Positions 1 through 12,832 of a DNA stretch of 64,000 bases are shown here, in pieces (position 1 is the first letter of the stretch; the number at the start of each line of letters is the position of its first letter). Below the pieces are notes generated by a model. That model saw only the letters and a program-made list of their open reading frames with translations. It was not told the DNA's origin and did not search any database. Made by a program: the position numbers and the translations under genes. Origin of the DNA: Sphingomonas sediminicola (lineage in GTDB: Bacteria; Pseudomonadota; Alphaproteobacteria; Sphingomonadales; Sphingomonadaceae); NCBI RefSeq assembly GCF_014489515.1, contig NZ_CP060782.1, positions 930,001 to 994,000 of the forward strand, written 5' to 3'.

Positions 1-22
1 TGCTTCCGGAGGCCTATCAAAG

Positions 23-682
23 GTGACTCCGCAGGCCGGCCTTTTCCTGTCGGCCATTGCCTTCGTCGGCCTGCATTTCCTCCTGTCCCATCCGCTCCGC
101 GCTCCGCTCGTCGGAAGGCTGGGAGAAAAGGACTTCCAGGGATTCTATTCCGTACAGTCCCTGCTGACGTTCGGCTTGATGATCTATTTTTACCGGGCCA
201 TCGGGCGAGAGCAGCCGGTCTGGACGGCGGGTGAGTGGGTATGGGCAGTTGCCGTGCTCGTAATGTGGCTGGGCGCGATCCTGTTCGTCGGCTCTTTCCT
301 TGGTAATCCTGCGCTCCCCGGCGCGAAACTGGACCGGGGCAAGGTGCCCGCCGGCGTTTTCGCAATCACGCGCCACCCGATGATGTGGGGCTTTGCGACC
401 TGGGCCGCCGTGCACCTGGCGGTCATCGGGACCGCAAAAGCGATGGTCTTCGACGGCGCCCTCATCTTCCTCGCGATCGCCGGGTCGATCGGGCAGGACG
501 CCAAGAAAGAAAAGCTGATGGGCGAGCGCTTCCACGAGTGGGCCGCCCAAACTGCGTTCGTGCCGTTCAGCCGGGGCGTAGCGTGGCCGGGAACGGCCGC
601 CTTCATTGGCGGCACCCTCCTGTTCCTCGTTGCGACCTGGCTGCATCCTTTCCCTGTCGGCATTTGGCGTTGGATCGGCTGA
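23..682 (+). CDS. NnrU family integral membrane protein
   Basis: A 219-residue, very hydrophobic protein with about six membrane-spanning stretches (roughly residues 5-22, 43-60, 72-93, 110-130, 140-158, 187-207). The central [10 protein letters not shown] stretch, with charged residues between helices, is typical of the NnrU/isoprenylcysteine-methyltransferase-like membrane fold. NnrU was first linked to nitrite and nitric oxide reduction, but no denitrification gene is nearby, so the role here is open. I chose the GTG start at 23 because GGAGG lies at 8-12 with normal spacing. It is followed by glmM on the same strand after 40 bases. Confidence 0.85.
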   Translation: MTPQAGLFLSAIAFVGLHFLLSHPLRAPLVGRLGEKDFQGFYSVQSLLTFGLMIYFYRAIGREQPVWTAGEWVWAVAVLVMWLGAILFVGSFLGNPALPGAKLDRGKVPAGVFAITRHPMMWGFATWAAVHLAVIGTAKAMVFDGALIFLAIAGSIGQDAKKEKLMGERFHEWAAQTAFVPFSRGVAWPGTAAFIGGTLLFLVATWLHPFPVGIWRWIG

Positions 683-722
683 CCACTCGCGCTGCCGGCA
701 GCGGCGCGCTAAACCGTCATCA

Positions 723-2062
723 ATGACACGGAAATTCTTCGGCACGGACGGCATTCGCGGCCTCACCAACAGCGAGCCGATGACGGCGGAGACTGCGCTT
801 CGCGTAGGGCAAGCGGCGGGCGCTCACTTCCTTCGTGGAGATCACCGCCATCGCGTTGTGATCGGCAAGGACACCCGCCTGTCTGGCTACATGATGGAAT
901 CGGCGATGGTCGCCGGGTTCACCTCGGTCGGCATGGACGTCGTATTGCTGGGTCCAATGCCGACGCCTGCAGTCGCGATGCTGACCCGGTCGATGCGTGC
1001 CGACATTGGCGTGATGATCTCCGCGTCGCACAATCCGTTTGCGGACAATGGCATCAAGCTGTTCGGGCCGGACGGTTACAAGCTCAGCGACAAGACCGAG
1101 CAGGCGATCGAGAGCAAGATCGAGAAGGGGGTAAAGCTCGTTTCGGCGGAGAAGATCGGTCGCGCCCGCCGCATCGACGACGCCCGCGGTCGCTACATCC
1201 ACCATGTCAAGTCGACGTTCCCGGAGCAGCTACGCCTCGACGGCCTGAAGATCGTTGTCGATTGCGCAAATGGAGCGGCCTACCATGTCGCGCCCGAAGC
1301 GCTTTGGGAGCTCGGTGCGGACGTCATCCCGATCGGAGTGAAGCCGGATGGCCTCAACATCAATGCGGACTGCGGATCGACCAAGCCTCAGCTACTCCAG
1401 GAAACAGTCGTCGCGAGTGGGGCCCACATCGGCATCGCCCTCGACGGAGACGCGGACCGCCTGATCCTCGTCGACGAAAAGGGCCGCATCATCGACGGCG
1501 ACCAGATGATGGCGCTGGTCGGGCTCGACCTGCAGCGGCGCGGCGAGCTTCGTGGTGGGGCGGTTGTGGCTACGGTCATGTCCAATCTCGGGCTAGAGCG
1601 GCGGCTTCAGCAGGAGGGGATCGGTCTGATCCGCACCGCGGTGGGCGACCGCTACGTGCTCGAGGCGATGCGCGAGAAGAAATGCAACGTCGGGGCGAGC
1701 AGTCCGGCCACATCATTCTCAGCGATCACTCGACAACCGGCGATGGCCTCGTCGCCGCGCTTCAGGTGCTCGCGGCAATCGTCGATAGCGGCAAGCCTGC
1801 GAGCGAAGTGCTGCACCTGTTCGACCCGGTACCGCAGCTGTTGAAGAACGTCCGGTTCAACGGCGGTAACGCACCCCTTGAATCCGACAAGGTCCAGAAA
1901 CGCATCGCTGCCGCCGAGGCAGAATTGAAAGGCCGCGGTCGCCTGGTGATCCGCAAGTCGGGCACCGAGCCGCTCATCCGCGTCATGGCCGAGGGCGATG
2001 ATTCCAAGCTCGTCGAACGACTGGTCGACGACATCTGTGAGGCCGTGAAAAGCGCGGCGTGA
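723..2062 (+). CDS. glmM: Phosphoglucosamine mutase, one frame break near 1692-1695
   Basis: Converts glucosamine-6-phosphate to glucosamine-1-phosphate for UDP-GlcNAc, peptidoglycan and lipopolysaccharide. Visible motifs are the N-terminal FFGTDGIRG, the phosphoserine loop SASHNP, the metal-binding DGDADR, and the phosphate-binding [11 protein letters not shown] near the C-terminus. The frame changes inside the conserved GGEQSGHI segment, where the DNA has four G at 1692-1695; a fifth G restores the motif and gives 446 residues, the usual family length. I therefore read it as one functional gene with a base-calling error. glmU and glmS lie 3.3 and 4.8 kb downstream, so all three glm genes sit together. 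Confidence 0.95.
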
Positions 2063-2143
2063 ACCCTTTGTTCGCAATTTGCCGCGAAACCCCAATGTTG
2101 TGCGCATGGACAATTTCGCCCGTACGGCGCCCGAAGTGCCGCG

Positions 2144-2952
2144 ATGACCGCGAAACCCGCGCGAGTCCTCGTCATCGCCGGTTCCGACTCCGGCGGCGGC
2201 GCAGGCATTCAGGCGGATATCAAGACGATCACCATGCTCGGCGGTCACGCGATGACCGCCGTCACCGCCGTCACCGCCCAGAACACGACTGGCGTCACGG
2301 CCGTGCATCCGGTCCCGGCCGAAGTGATCCTCGCGCAAATCGATGCGGTGGTCGACGACATCGGCGTAGACGCAGTGAAGATCGGGATGATCGGAAGCGT
2401 CTTCGCGGCCCGGCAGATCGCGCTGAGGCTTGAGAGGCTGAAGGCGGAGAATCCCGACCTTCCGATTGTCTTCGATCCCGTGATGGTCGCGACCAGTGGC
2501 TCCTTGCTCGCGGATGAAGCGACGATTGCCGCTTTCGGTCCGCTGATGGACCTTGCAACCATCACCACCCAAACCTTCCGGAGCTCGCTCGGCTCAGCAA
2601 CAAGGAAGACCCCGTGGCCGCTGCGCTCGGGCTTGTCGGAGAGCATGGCTGCGCGGTGCTCATCAAGGGCGGGCACGACGAGGGTGATACGCTTGCCGAC
2701 GCCCTGATCGAGACAGACAATATCACCAGTTGGCAGGGACAGCGCATCGACACGAAGAGCACGCACGGAACCGGCTGCACTCTAGCGAGCGCGATCGCCT
2801 GCCTGCTCGGTCAGGGCGATAGCCTGACCTCGGCGGTAGAACGCGCGCGCACGTTTGTTCGCGTTTCCCTCTACGCTGCTCCGGACCTAGGGCATGGCGC
2901 CGGACCCGTTGGATCGACCAACGTCCGTCTCGATGTTGGTCCCGGACCGCGG
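2144..2952 (+). CDS. thiD: Hydroxymethylpyrimidine/phosphomethylpyrimidine kinase, frame break near 2567
   Basis: Phosphorylates HMP and HMP-phosphate in thiamine biosynthesis. The N-terminus AGSDSGGGAGIQADIKT is the substrate and nucleotide binding start of ThiD, and the C-terminal STHGTGCTLASAIA carries the anion hole and catalytic Asp/Gly region of the ribokinase fold. One frame change falls in a C run around 2567-2570; an added C restores TPNLPEL. The real stop is unclear: the reading frame runs without interruption into the following VOC domain, so the end given is the domain boundary, not a stop codon. No other thiamine gene is present in the window. Confidence 0.85.
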
Positions 2953-3338
2953 CTGAATCAGGTCACGCTGACCGTGAAGGATTACGCCAAGTCCGTCGAT
3001 TTTTACTCGAAGCTGGGTCTGAAGCAGATCGTCGATAGCCCGAGAATTCGTACGCGCGTTTCGAGACGTACGGCGGTGCTACTTTGTCGATCCAGGCTGA
3101 CCCGGAAGAGAAGATCTCGCCGACTACCGCAGTCTATCTCGAGTGCGACGACCTTGACGCGCGCGTCGAGCGGTTGGCGCGCCTTGGAATTTTGTTCGAA
3201 CACGCGCCGCGTAACCAGCCGTGGATGTGGCGCGAGGCTCGCCTCCGTGACCCGTCGGGGAACATCATCTTCCTCTACAAAGCCGGGGAGGCACGGCGCT
3301 TCCGCCCTGGCGCGTCGAATAAATCCACAGTTTTGTGA
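2953..3338 (+). CDS. VOC (glyoxalase/bleomycin resistance) family protein, in frame with ThiD
   Basis: About 128 residues forming one glyoxalase-like domain: NQVTLTVKDYAKSVDFYSKL at the start, a central TTAVYLECDDLDARVERL strand-helix, and the C-terminal LRDPSGNIIFLYKAGEA strand. A frame break lies near 3035-3045 and needs one extra base. There is no ATG, GTG or TTG in frame at the beginning of the domain, only CTG at 2953, so it is either translated as a fusion to ThiD or its start has been lost through another base error. Substrate cannot be predicted. The stop codon overlaps a GANTC site and an inverted repeat. Confidence 0.75.
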
Positions 3339-3358
3339 GTCGTCGTCTGGCGACTCAC
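3335..3358. promoter_or_regulatory. 8-bp inverted repeat containing two GANTC sites, upstream of rnhB
   Basis: GTGAGTCG and its exact reverse complement CGACTCAC are separated by eight bases. Each arm contains one GANTC site (3337-3341 and 3352-3356). It lies 27 bases before the rnhB start and overlaps the stop codon of the VOC gene. It could be an RNA hairpin ending the upstream message or a methylation-sensitive operator. No T-run follows, which makes a classical terminator less likely. Confidence 0.6.
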
Positions 3359-4024
3359 CGAGGGTCTCCATAGGCTTAGGCGCAAATGCCTCGCCGCTGT
3401 TCCTTCAAGATCGAGCTGGATTTCCCCAGCCGCTGGCCGGCGTGGATGAGGCGGGCTGCGCGCCGCTGGCAGGGCCGGTGGTTGCGGCGGCCTGCATCCT
3501 CGACCGCAACAAATTCCCGCGCGGGATCGACGATTCCAAGAATTTGCCGCTTGAGAAGCGTGAGGCGCTCTACGCCAAGATCACCAAGGTAGCGGCGTTC
3601 GGAGTCGGCATCGCCAGCGTCGAGGAGATCGACAGCATCAATATCTACTGGGCACGCATGCTGGCGATGACCCGGGCGGTAGAGGCGCTTGGCATCGAGC
3701 CAGCCTGGGTTCTAGTCGACGGGAATGCCACGCCGAAGTGGCAGAGGCCGTCGAAGGCTATCGTCGACGGCGACGCCAAATGTCGCTCTATCGCTGCGGC
3801 ATCGATCATCGCCAAGGTCACTCGCGACCGGATGATGGCAGCTCATGCCGAGACTTATCCTGGTTACGGATGGGAGCGAAATCGCGGCTATCCGACCCCG
3901 ATCACCGTCGCGCCTTGCGTGAGCTTGGACCGACGCCGCTGCACCGCCGGAGCTTTGGCCTGGTCCGTGACATGATCGCCGCAGCCGCCCAACCGGAGCT
4001 CGAGCTTCCGGAAATCGCCGTCGC

Positions 4025-6726
<2,702 letters not shown>

Positions 6727-6831
6727 TGCCGAGCTTGGAATAATTTCAGGCTGCGCCCACTGGTTTACTTACAAGCCGAAAATACTAGGGCGGTGGCGAC
6801 CGGGTCGGACGTGATCGTCCAGTGAGGGATT

Positions 6832-8654
<1,823 letters not shown>

Positions 8655-8656
8655 AC

Positions 8657-9184
8657 ATGGCCGGCGAGCCTCAGACGCTGCCGTTCAGATATGACCGTTC
8701 CGATTTCGTCGCGCTCGCGGAGCTCGGCCGGCCCCGCATCGTAAGCTGGCTCTTTCGTCTGGCGTGGGCGCTGTTTGCCCTGGCGGGCGTGCTGATCGCA
8801 ATTTGCCTTCTTGCAGGCTCCTCGCGCGTCCTGATTTATCTGCCCGTTCTCGCAATTATCTTGGTCGCCTACCTGCTGCTCTATCGCTACGGGGCACACA
8901 TCGGCGCCTGGGCGATCGATCGCGTCGCGAGGCGCGACGACCTGCTCCGTGAGCAACGACTGACGGTGGCCGACGACTGCTTCCGGGCGGAATCGACGCG
9001 CGGTAAGACTGAGCTTCGTTGGTCGGCCATTCCCCGCATCCACGTCGAAGAGCCGCGCCTCTTCGTCTATTCGACCCGCCGCCAGGCCTTCATCATCCCG
9101 CGACGCGCGTTCGCATCCAGCGCGGACTTCGATGCCTTCGTGCAGACAACACAGGAACTTTGGAAGAGGCACCACCGGCTGTGA
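8657..9184 (+). CDS. YcxB-like small membrane protein
   Basis: 175 residues: a cytoplasmic N-terminus, two adjacent membrane helices (about residues 30-51 and 55-75), then a soluble C-terminal domain of mixed strands (ELRWSAIPRIHVEEPRLFVY, AFIIPRRAF, DFDAFVQTTQELW). The PRRAF segment followed by a short helix is typical of YcxB-like proteins, whose role is unknown. It begins two bases after the glmS stop and its stop codon overlaps the GTG start of the next gene, so the three are probably cotranscribed. Confidence 0.65.
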   Translation: MAGEPQTLPFRYDRSDFVALAELGRPRIVSWLFRLAWALFALAGVLIAICLLAGSSRVLIYLPVLAIILVAYLLLYRYGAHIGAWAIDRVARRDDLLREQRLTVADDCFRAESTRGKTELRWSAIPRIHVEEPRLFVYSTRRQAFIIPRRAFASSADFDAFVQTTQELWKRHHRL

Positions 9185-9906
9185 AACATATCGGCATTCT
9201 GGCTCACAGCTTCGAAGGCGCGACCCTTTGTTTTCATTCCGCCTGCCTGGAGGGCGTCGCCCGGCTCGGGCCGCACATGCATCCCGAGATCATCATGACC
9301 TGCTCGCCGATGGCGCTGGTCCTCGATGCATGGGAAAGCGGCGACAATGAAACGCTCCGCTCATTCTTCATGAAGGATGCCAAGAAGCTCGCAGCGGCGG
9401 GCGCGGATTTCTTCGTTCTTCCGGACAATACGGCGCACATCGCGATGGAATCACCCGGAGATGCCTTCCCGATCCCCGGCCTCAATATCGGCGAGGTGGT
9501 GGCCGACCAAGCGCTGAGGGAAGGTCGCATTAAGGTCGGCATCCTTGGAACCAAATATACGATGAACGGTCCGGTCTATCCCGGTGCGTTCGGACGCCGC
9601 GGCATCGGCTGGGCCGTTCCCTCGGCGGAGGACCAGAAGCTCGTCAACGATGTCATCTTCGACGAGCTTTGCCTGGGCGTTTTCACCGAGCGCTCGCGCG
9701 ACGCCTACGTCCGCATCATCGAGAAGCTGCGGCGGGATGGCTGCGATGCGGTTGCGCTTGTCTGCACGGAGATTCCGCTGCTGGTGACGAAGGACGTCTC
9801 GCCGCTCCCGACGCTGGAATCGACGCAATTGCTCGCGAAGGCCGCGGTGGAAGTCGCAATCGGTGAGCGGCCGATGCCGACCTGGCGCGGCGGACCGATC
9901 GAGTAG
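9181..9906 (+). CDS. Aspartate/glutamate racemase superfamily protein with only one catalytic Cys
   Basis: 241 residues of the Asp/Glu/hydantoin racemase fold. Two-base racemases carry a Cys in each half. The second is present here (LVCTEIPLL, about Cys195), but the first position reads PDNTAH with Asp (about residue 82) instead of CNTAH. Related one-Cys members such as arylmalonate decarboxylase show that altered chemistry is possible; the substrate cannot be told. The GTG start at 9181 overlaps the stop of the preceding gene, indicating translational coupling. It converges on a LysR regulator gene. Confidence 0.75.
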   Translation: MKHIGILAHSFEGATLCFHSACLEGVARLGPHMHPEIIMTCSPMALVLDAWESGDNETLRSFFMKDAKKLAAAGADFFVLPDNTAHIAMESPGDAFPIPGLNIGEVVADQALREGRIKVGILGTKYTMNGPVYPGAFGRRGIGWAVPSAEDQKLVNDVIFDELCLGVFTERSRDAYVRIIEKLRRDGCDAVALVCTEIPLLVTKDVSPLPTLESTQLLAKAAVEVAIGERPMPTWRGGPIE

Positions 9907-10821
9907 TCAGGCGGCTTGGCGCGTCGCCTCGAGCTTGCGGACGTGCTTGCTGAGTTTGTCGTAGAGAAAGTCGACAACGGCCCGAACCCGCGGCGTATGG
10001 CGTACCCGCTCATGCGTGAAGAGCCACAACAGGCGTCCGTGATCGCTGCGCGGCGTCAGGCATTGGACGAGGTCCGGATCGCCATCGGCGACTACGCAGG
10101 GCAGCACTGCTATTCCGAAGCCGGACCTCACTCCGGACAGGAGACCGCCCGAGGTCGCATGGTGCATGGCGACCTGTTGCTCCAGCCCAAGTTGCTGCAG
10201 CCAGTTCTGATAATGAATCCACAGATTGCCGCCGCCGCCGCCAATGAACGAGTGTTTCTTCAGCTGCGCCCTGTTCCGCGGGACGCCGTTTCGAGCCGCA
10301 TAGTCACGGCTGCAGTAAAGCGCCCAGTCGTCGATGCAGAGCTGGCGGCCGACCAGGCCGGCTGACAGCTGAGACTCGGCCTTTGTGCTTCGTAGCGAGA
10401 TGTCTGCCTCTCCAGCACCGAGATCGCGGACGGACTGCGACGTATCCAGTTCGATAACTATCTCCGGGAAGGCCTCGTGAAGCTCGCGAAGCAGGGGTGC
10501 GAGGATGGTAATCGCATAGACCTCCTCGGTCGTGATCTTCACGGTGCCGCTGACATCTCGCGAATGGGCCGAGGCGGCATCGGCGAAGCTGTTGAGGGCG
10601 GATTCGACCGTCTTGGCCTGGCCAAGCAGGCTCTGCCCTTCAGGCGTCAGAGTGTAGCCGGCTTGGCGCTTTTCGAAGAGCCTAACACCAAGCGCTTCCT
10701 CCAGCGCCGTGATCCGTCGGGCAACTGTCGTCTGGCTCACTCGCAGCGCCCGCGCTGCCGCAAGCGTGCTGCCGTCACGGGCAACAGCGAGGAAATAACG
10801 GAGGTCGTTCCAATCGAGCAT
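9907..10821 (-). CDS. LysR family transcriptional regulator
   Basis: 304 residues starting MLDWNDLRYFLAVARDGS. The N-terminal winged helix-turn-helix covers residues 1-60 (TLAAARALRVSQTTVARRITALEEALGVRLFEK), followed by a linker helix and a two-lobed effector domain with RSTKAESQLSAGLVGRQL in its first lobe. I chose the Met at 10821 because it aligns with the usual LysR start; an open frame extends upstream to 11031 but crosses two palindromes. Those palindromes, just before the start, are likely operators. The gene diverges from the UrcA gene 150 bases away. Confidence 0.9.
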   Translation of the reverse strand: MLDWNDLRYFLAVARDGSTLAAARALRVSQTTVARRITALEEALGVRLFEKRQAGYTLTPEGQSLLGQAKTVESALNSFADAASAHSRDVSGTVKITTEEVYAITILAPLLRELHEAFPEIVIELDTSQSVRDLGAGEADISLRSTKAESQLSAGLVGRQLCIDDWALYCSRDYAARNGVPRNRAQLKKHSFIGGGGGNLWIHYQNWLQQLGLEQQVAMHHATSGGLLSGVRSGFGIAVLPCVVADGDPDLVQCLTPRSDHGRLLWLFTHERVRHTPRVRAVVDFLYDKLSKHVRKLEATRQAA

Positions 10822-10832
10822 GGGCTGCAATT

Positions 10833-10850
10833 TAGCGCCTAAAGGCGCTA
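10833..10850. promoter_or_regulatory. Palindrome TAGCGCCT-AA-AGGCGCTA upstream of the LysR gene
   Basis: An exact 8-bp inverted repeat with a two-base centre, 11 bases upstream of the LysR start codon on the reverse strand. The position fits an autoregulatory operator or a hairpin over the ribosome-binding region. It is one of two such palindromes in this divergent promoter region. Confidence 0.6.
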
Positions 10851-10856
10851 TTTCCG

Positions 10857-10874
10857 TTCTGCAATTTTGCAGAA
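10857..10874. promoter_or_regulatory. Palindrome TTCTGCAATTTTGCAGAA in the LysR-UrcA intergenic region
   Basis: An exact 8-bp inverted repeat with a TT centre. It contains the T-N11-A pattern characteristic of LysR-type regulator operators and sits 35 bases before the regulator's start and about 100 bases before the divergent UrcA gene. Confidence 0.65.
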
Positions 10875-10972
10875 TCATAGCACGATATCGTTGCTTACAC
10901 GAACCGGTTTTCGGGATTAGTTGAAGGGTCGCGCCGGTAAGCTCCGGTCCCAGACAAACAAGGGGTAGCGAC

Positions 10973-11320
10973 ATGAGAAACCCATTCGTTCTTGCGATTG
11001 CATCCGCGATCATCACCGCTGGTCTGATCAAGGCAGTTCCGGCCCTCGCCGAGACACCGGCAGTCGAGCAGACCTACGTCAGCTATGTGAAGACAGCCGA
11101 CCTCAACCTCACCAGCGAGCGTGGTCAGCAGGCTCTCGATCGCCGGCTTGCCCAGGCGGCACGCGAAGTCTGCGGCGTTCCTTCAGACTCCGATCTCGTC
11201 GGCCAGAACAAGGTCCGCCAGTGCCGCGACGAAGCGATCCAGCGTGCCGCCGCCGAGCGAGAAGCGTTGCTCGCCGCCGCGAACCGCGGAGCGGTCATCG
11301 CGATCACTGCCAGCCGTTAA
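10973..11320 (+). CDS. UrcA family secreted protein
   Basis: 115 residues with a signal peptide (about residues 1-26, cleaved after PALA) and a mature part of the UrcA type: VSYVKTADLNLTSERGQQALDRRLAQAAREVCG, with two cysteines (CGVP and RQCRDEA) that probably form a disulfide, and a C-terminal Ala-rich helix. UrcA proteins are common in sphingomonads and have no known function. It is divergent from the LysR gene and is followed by a strong hairpin, so it is a single-gene transcript. Confidence 0.85.
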   Translation: MRNPFVLAIASAIITAGLIKAVPALAETPAVEQTYVSYVKTADLNLTSERGQQALDRRLAQAAREVCGVPSDSDLVGQNKVRQCRDEAIQRAAAEREALLAAANRGAVIAITASR

Positions 11321-11338
11321 GTTTCACGAGCTCTCCAA

Positions 11339-11371
11339 GAAGGGCGTCCCGGCCTCCCCGGGGCGCCCTTC
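11339..11371 (+). terminator. Strong hairpin after the UrcA gene
   Basis: GAAGGGCG at 11339-11346 pairs with CGCCCTTC at 11364-11371, and an inner CCCGG/CCGGG stem extends it. It lies 18 bases after the stop codon. No long T-run follows, as is frequent in GC-rich alphaproteobacteria. Confidence 0.7.
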
Positions 11372-11409
11372 GCCTTGTCTGGTGCAGGCGCCACACTTAG
11401 AGCCGACAC

Positions 11410-11796
11410 ATGATCGAGGTTTCAGGCGGCTGTCATTGTGGCACGGTGCGTTTCACGGCGAGGATGCCCGACGCGCCGGTGCACGCACTCGACTGCAATT
11501 GCTCGATTTGCTCGATGACGGGCTTCCTGCACGTCATAGTCCCGCACTCGGAGTTCGAGTTGCTGACCGGACGCGACGCCTTGGCGAGCTACCGCTTCGG
11601 CACCGGCTCAGCGGAGCACCTCTTCTGCTCGAATTGCGGGGTGAAGAGCTTCTATCAGCCGCGGTCTCATCCTGATGCGTGGAGCGTCAACGCAAACTGC
11701 CTCGATGAAGCGGTCGAACTCGAAATCGAACAGTTCAACGGGAGGCATTGGGAGAACGCAAAGGCGCGCCTCGACGGCGAACAGGCGGGCGGCTAG
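11410..11796 (+). CDS. GFA family (glutathione-dependent formaldehyde-activating enzyme-like) protein
   Basis: 128 residues with the zinc-binding cysteine pattern of the Gfa/CENP-V fold: GGCHCGTVRF near the N-terminus, DCNCSICSMTG around residue 35, and FCSNCGVKSFY around residue 75. The family was named for a supposed glutathione-formaldehyde reaction, but most members have no proven activity. It starts 90 bases after the UrcA stop and ends nine bases before alr. Confidence 0.85.
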   Translation: MIEVSGGCHCGTVRFTARMPDAPVHALDCNCSICSMTGFLHVIVPHSEFELLTGRDALASYRFGTGSAEHLFCSNCGVKSFYQPRSHPDAWSVNANCLDEAVELEIEQFNGRHWENAKARLDGEQAGG

Positions 11797-11805
11797 GCGC
11801 GTCGG

Positions 11806-12832
11806 ATGCATCGTCCGCTACGCCTGACCATCGATAGCTCGGCCCTTGTTCATAACTGGCGCTGGCTCGCCGATCGCGCCGGAGTTCCGGCGGGAGCGGC
11901 GATCAAGGCGGACGCCTATGGCCTTGGCGCGCGGGAGACGATGCGGGCGCTTCACGGTGCTGGATGCCGCGACTTCTTCGTGTCCGTCTGGCCGGAAGCG
12001 GAAGAGCTTGGAGCGGTTCCAGGCGACGCGAGCCTTGTAGTGCTGCACGGTGTTGGCCCTGACGACGTCGAGGCGGCTCTGGCCTCTACCGCGCGGCCAG
12101 TTCTCAACTCTGTCGAGCAAGTTTCGCGCTGGAAACAGGCTGCGCCTGGTCGCGTCTGTGACGTGATGATCGACACGGGCATGAACCGGCTCGGCCTTCG
12201 GCCGGATGAGATCGCAGCCCTGAACGGTCTCTCCATCGATACGCTGCACAGCCATCTCGCTTGTGCCGACGAGGATCACGACTTGAACGCGGCTCAGCTG
12301 CAGCGCTTTCGCGAGGTGGCCGCACAGGTGCCGGCCAAGCGTTACAGCCTGGCCAATTCTGCCGGTACCTGTATCGGCCCGACTACAGCTTCGACCTCGT
12401 GAGGCCGGGCTTGGCCCTCTACGGCGGCATTCCTCGCCAGGAGGCCGAAGGACAGATCCAGCAAGTCGCGCACATCGAAGCGCAAATTGTGCAGCGGCGC
12501 ACAATCCGGGCTGGCGAAAGCTGCGGCTATGGCGCGACCTTCGTCGCCGATGCGGACACCGAGGCCGCGATCCTGAACATTGGCTATGCTGACGGCTATC
12601 TCCGAGGCTTCTCCTCGAAGGGTACGGCATTTGCTGGCGAATTCGCGCTGCCTGTGCTCGGCCGGGTTTCGATGGACCTGATTGCAGTGCGTTGTGATGC
12701 GACCCTGATATTAGGGAAGGCGAGTGGGTCGAGATCGATTACGACCTGCCTACGGCGTCCGAGGCTTCTGGGCTTTCCCAGTACGAACTGCTGACGACCT
12801 TGGGCTCGCGTTTCGAGAGGCGCTGGCCTTAG
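11806..12832 (+). CDS. alr: Alanine racemase, two frame breaks
   Basis: PLP-dependent enzyme that makes D-alanine for peptidoglycan. AAIKADAYGLG near residue 35 holds the PLP-binding lysine, NSAG and RPGLALYGG lie mid-protein, SCGYGATFVA holds the catalytic tyrosine of the other subunit, and the end is ELLTTLGSRFERRWP. Frame breaks near 12362-12368 and near 12713-12716 (TAGGGAAG, one G short) divide it; with both repaired it is 342 residues. It converges on nth, the two stop codons nearly touching at 12829-12832. Confidence 0.9.

Noticed and set aside
17-769. A 250-codon open frame on the reverse strand covering the NnrU gene
   Set aside because: Arg/Glu-rich composition without motifs, wholly opposite a well-supported membrane protein; a typical GC-rich shadow frame.
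723-2062. glmM as a genuine pseudogene
   Set aside because: The break is one base in a G run, all motifs are intact, and the gene is essential; a base-calling error explains it.
2106-2147. A 13-codon mini-frame (MDNFARTAPEVPR) whose stop overlaps the thiD start
   Set aside because: No ribosome site precedes it and there is no evidence of translation; the overlap may be chance.
1652-2572. A 306-codon reverse open frame spanning glmM and thiD
   Set aside because: It exists only because the frames of two strong genes leave the complement open; no recognisable domain.
6727-6831. A glmS ribozyme or riboswitch in the glmU-glmS gap
   Set aside because: Only 105 bases with a small GGACG/CGTCC stem; none of the conserved ribozyme core is recognisable.
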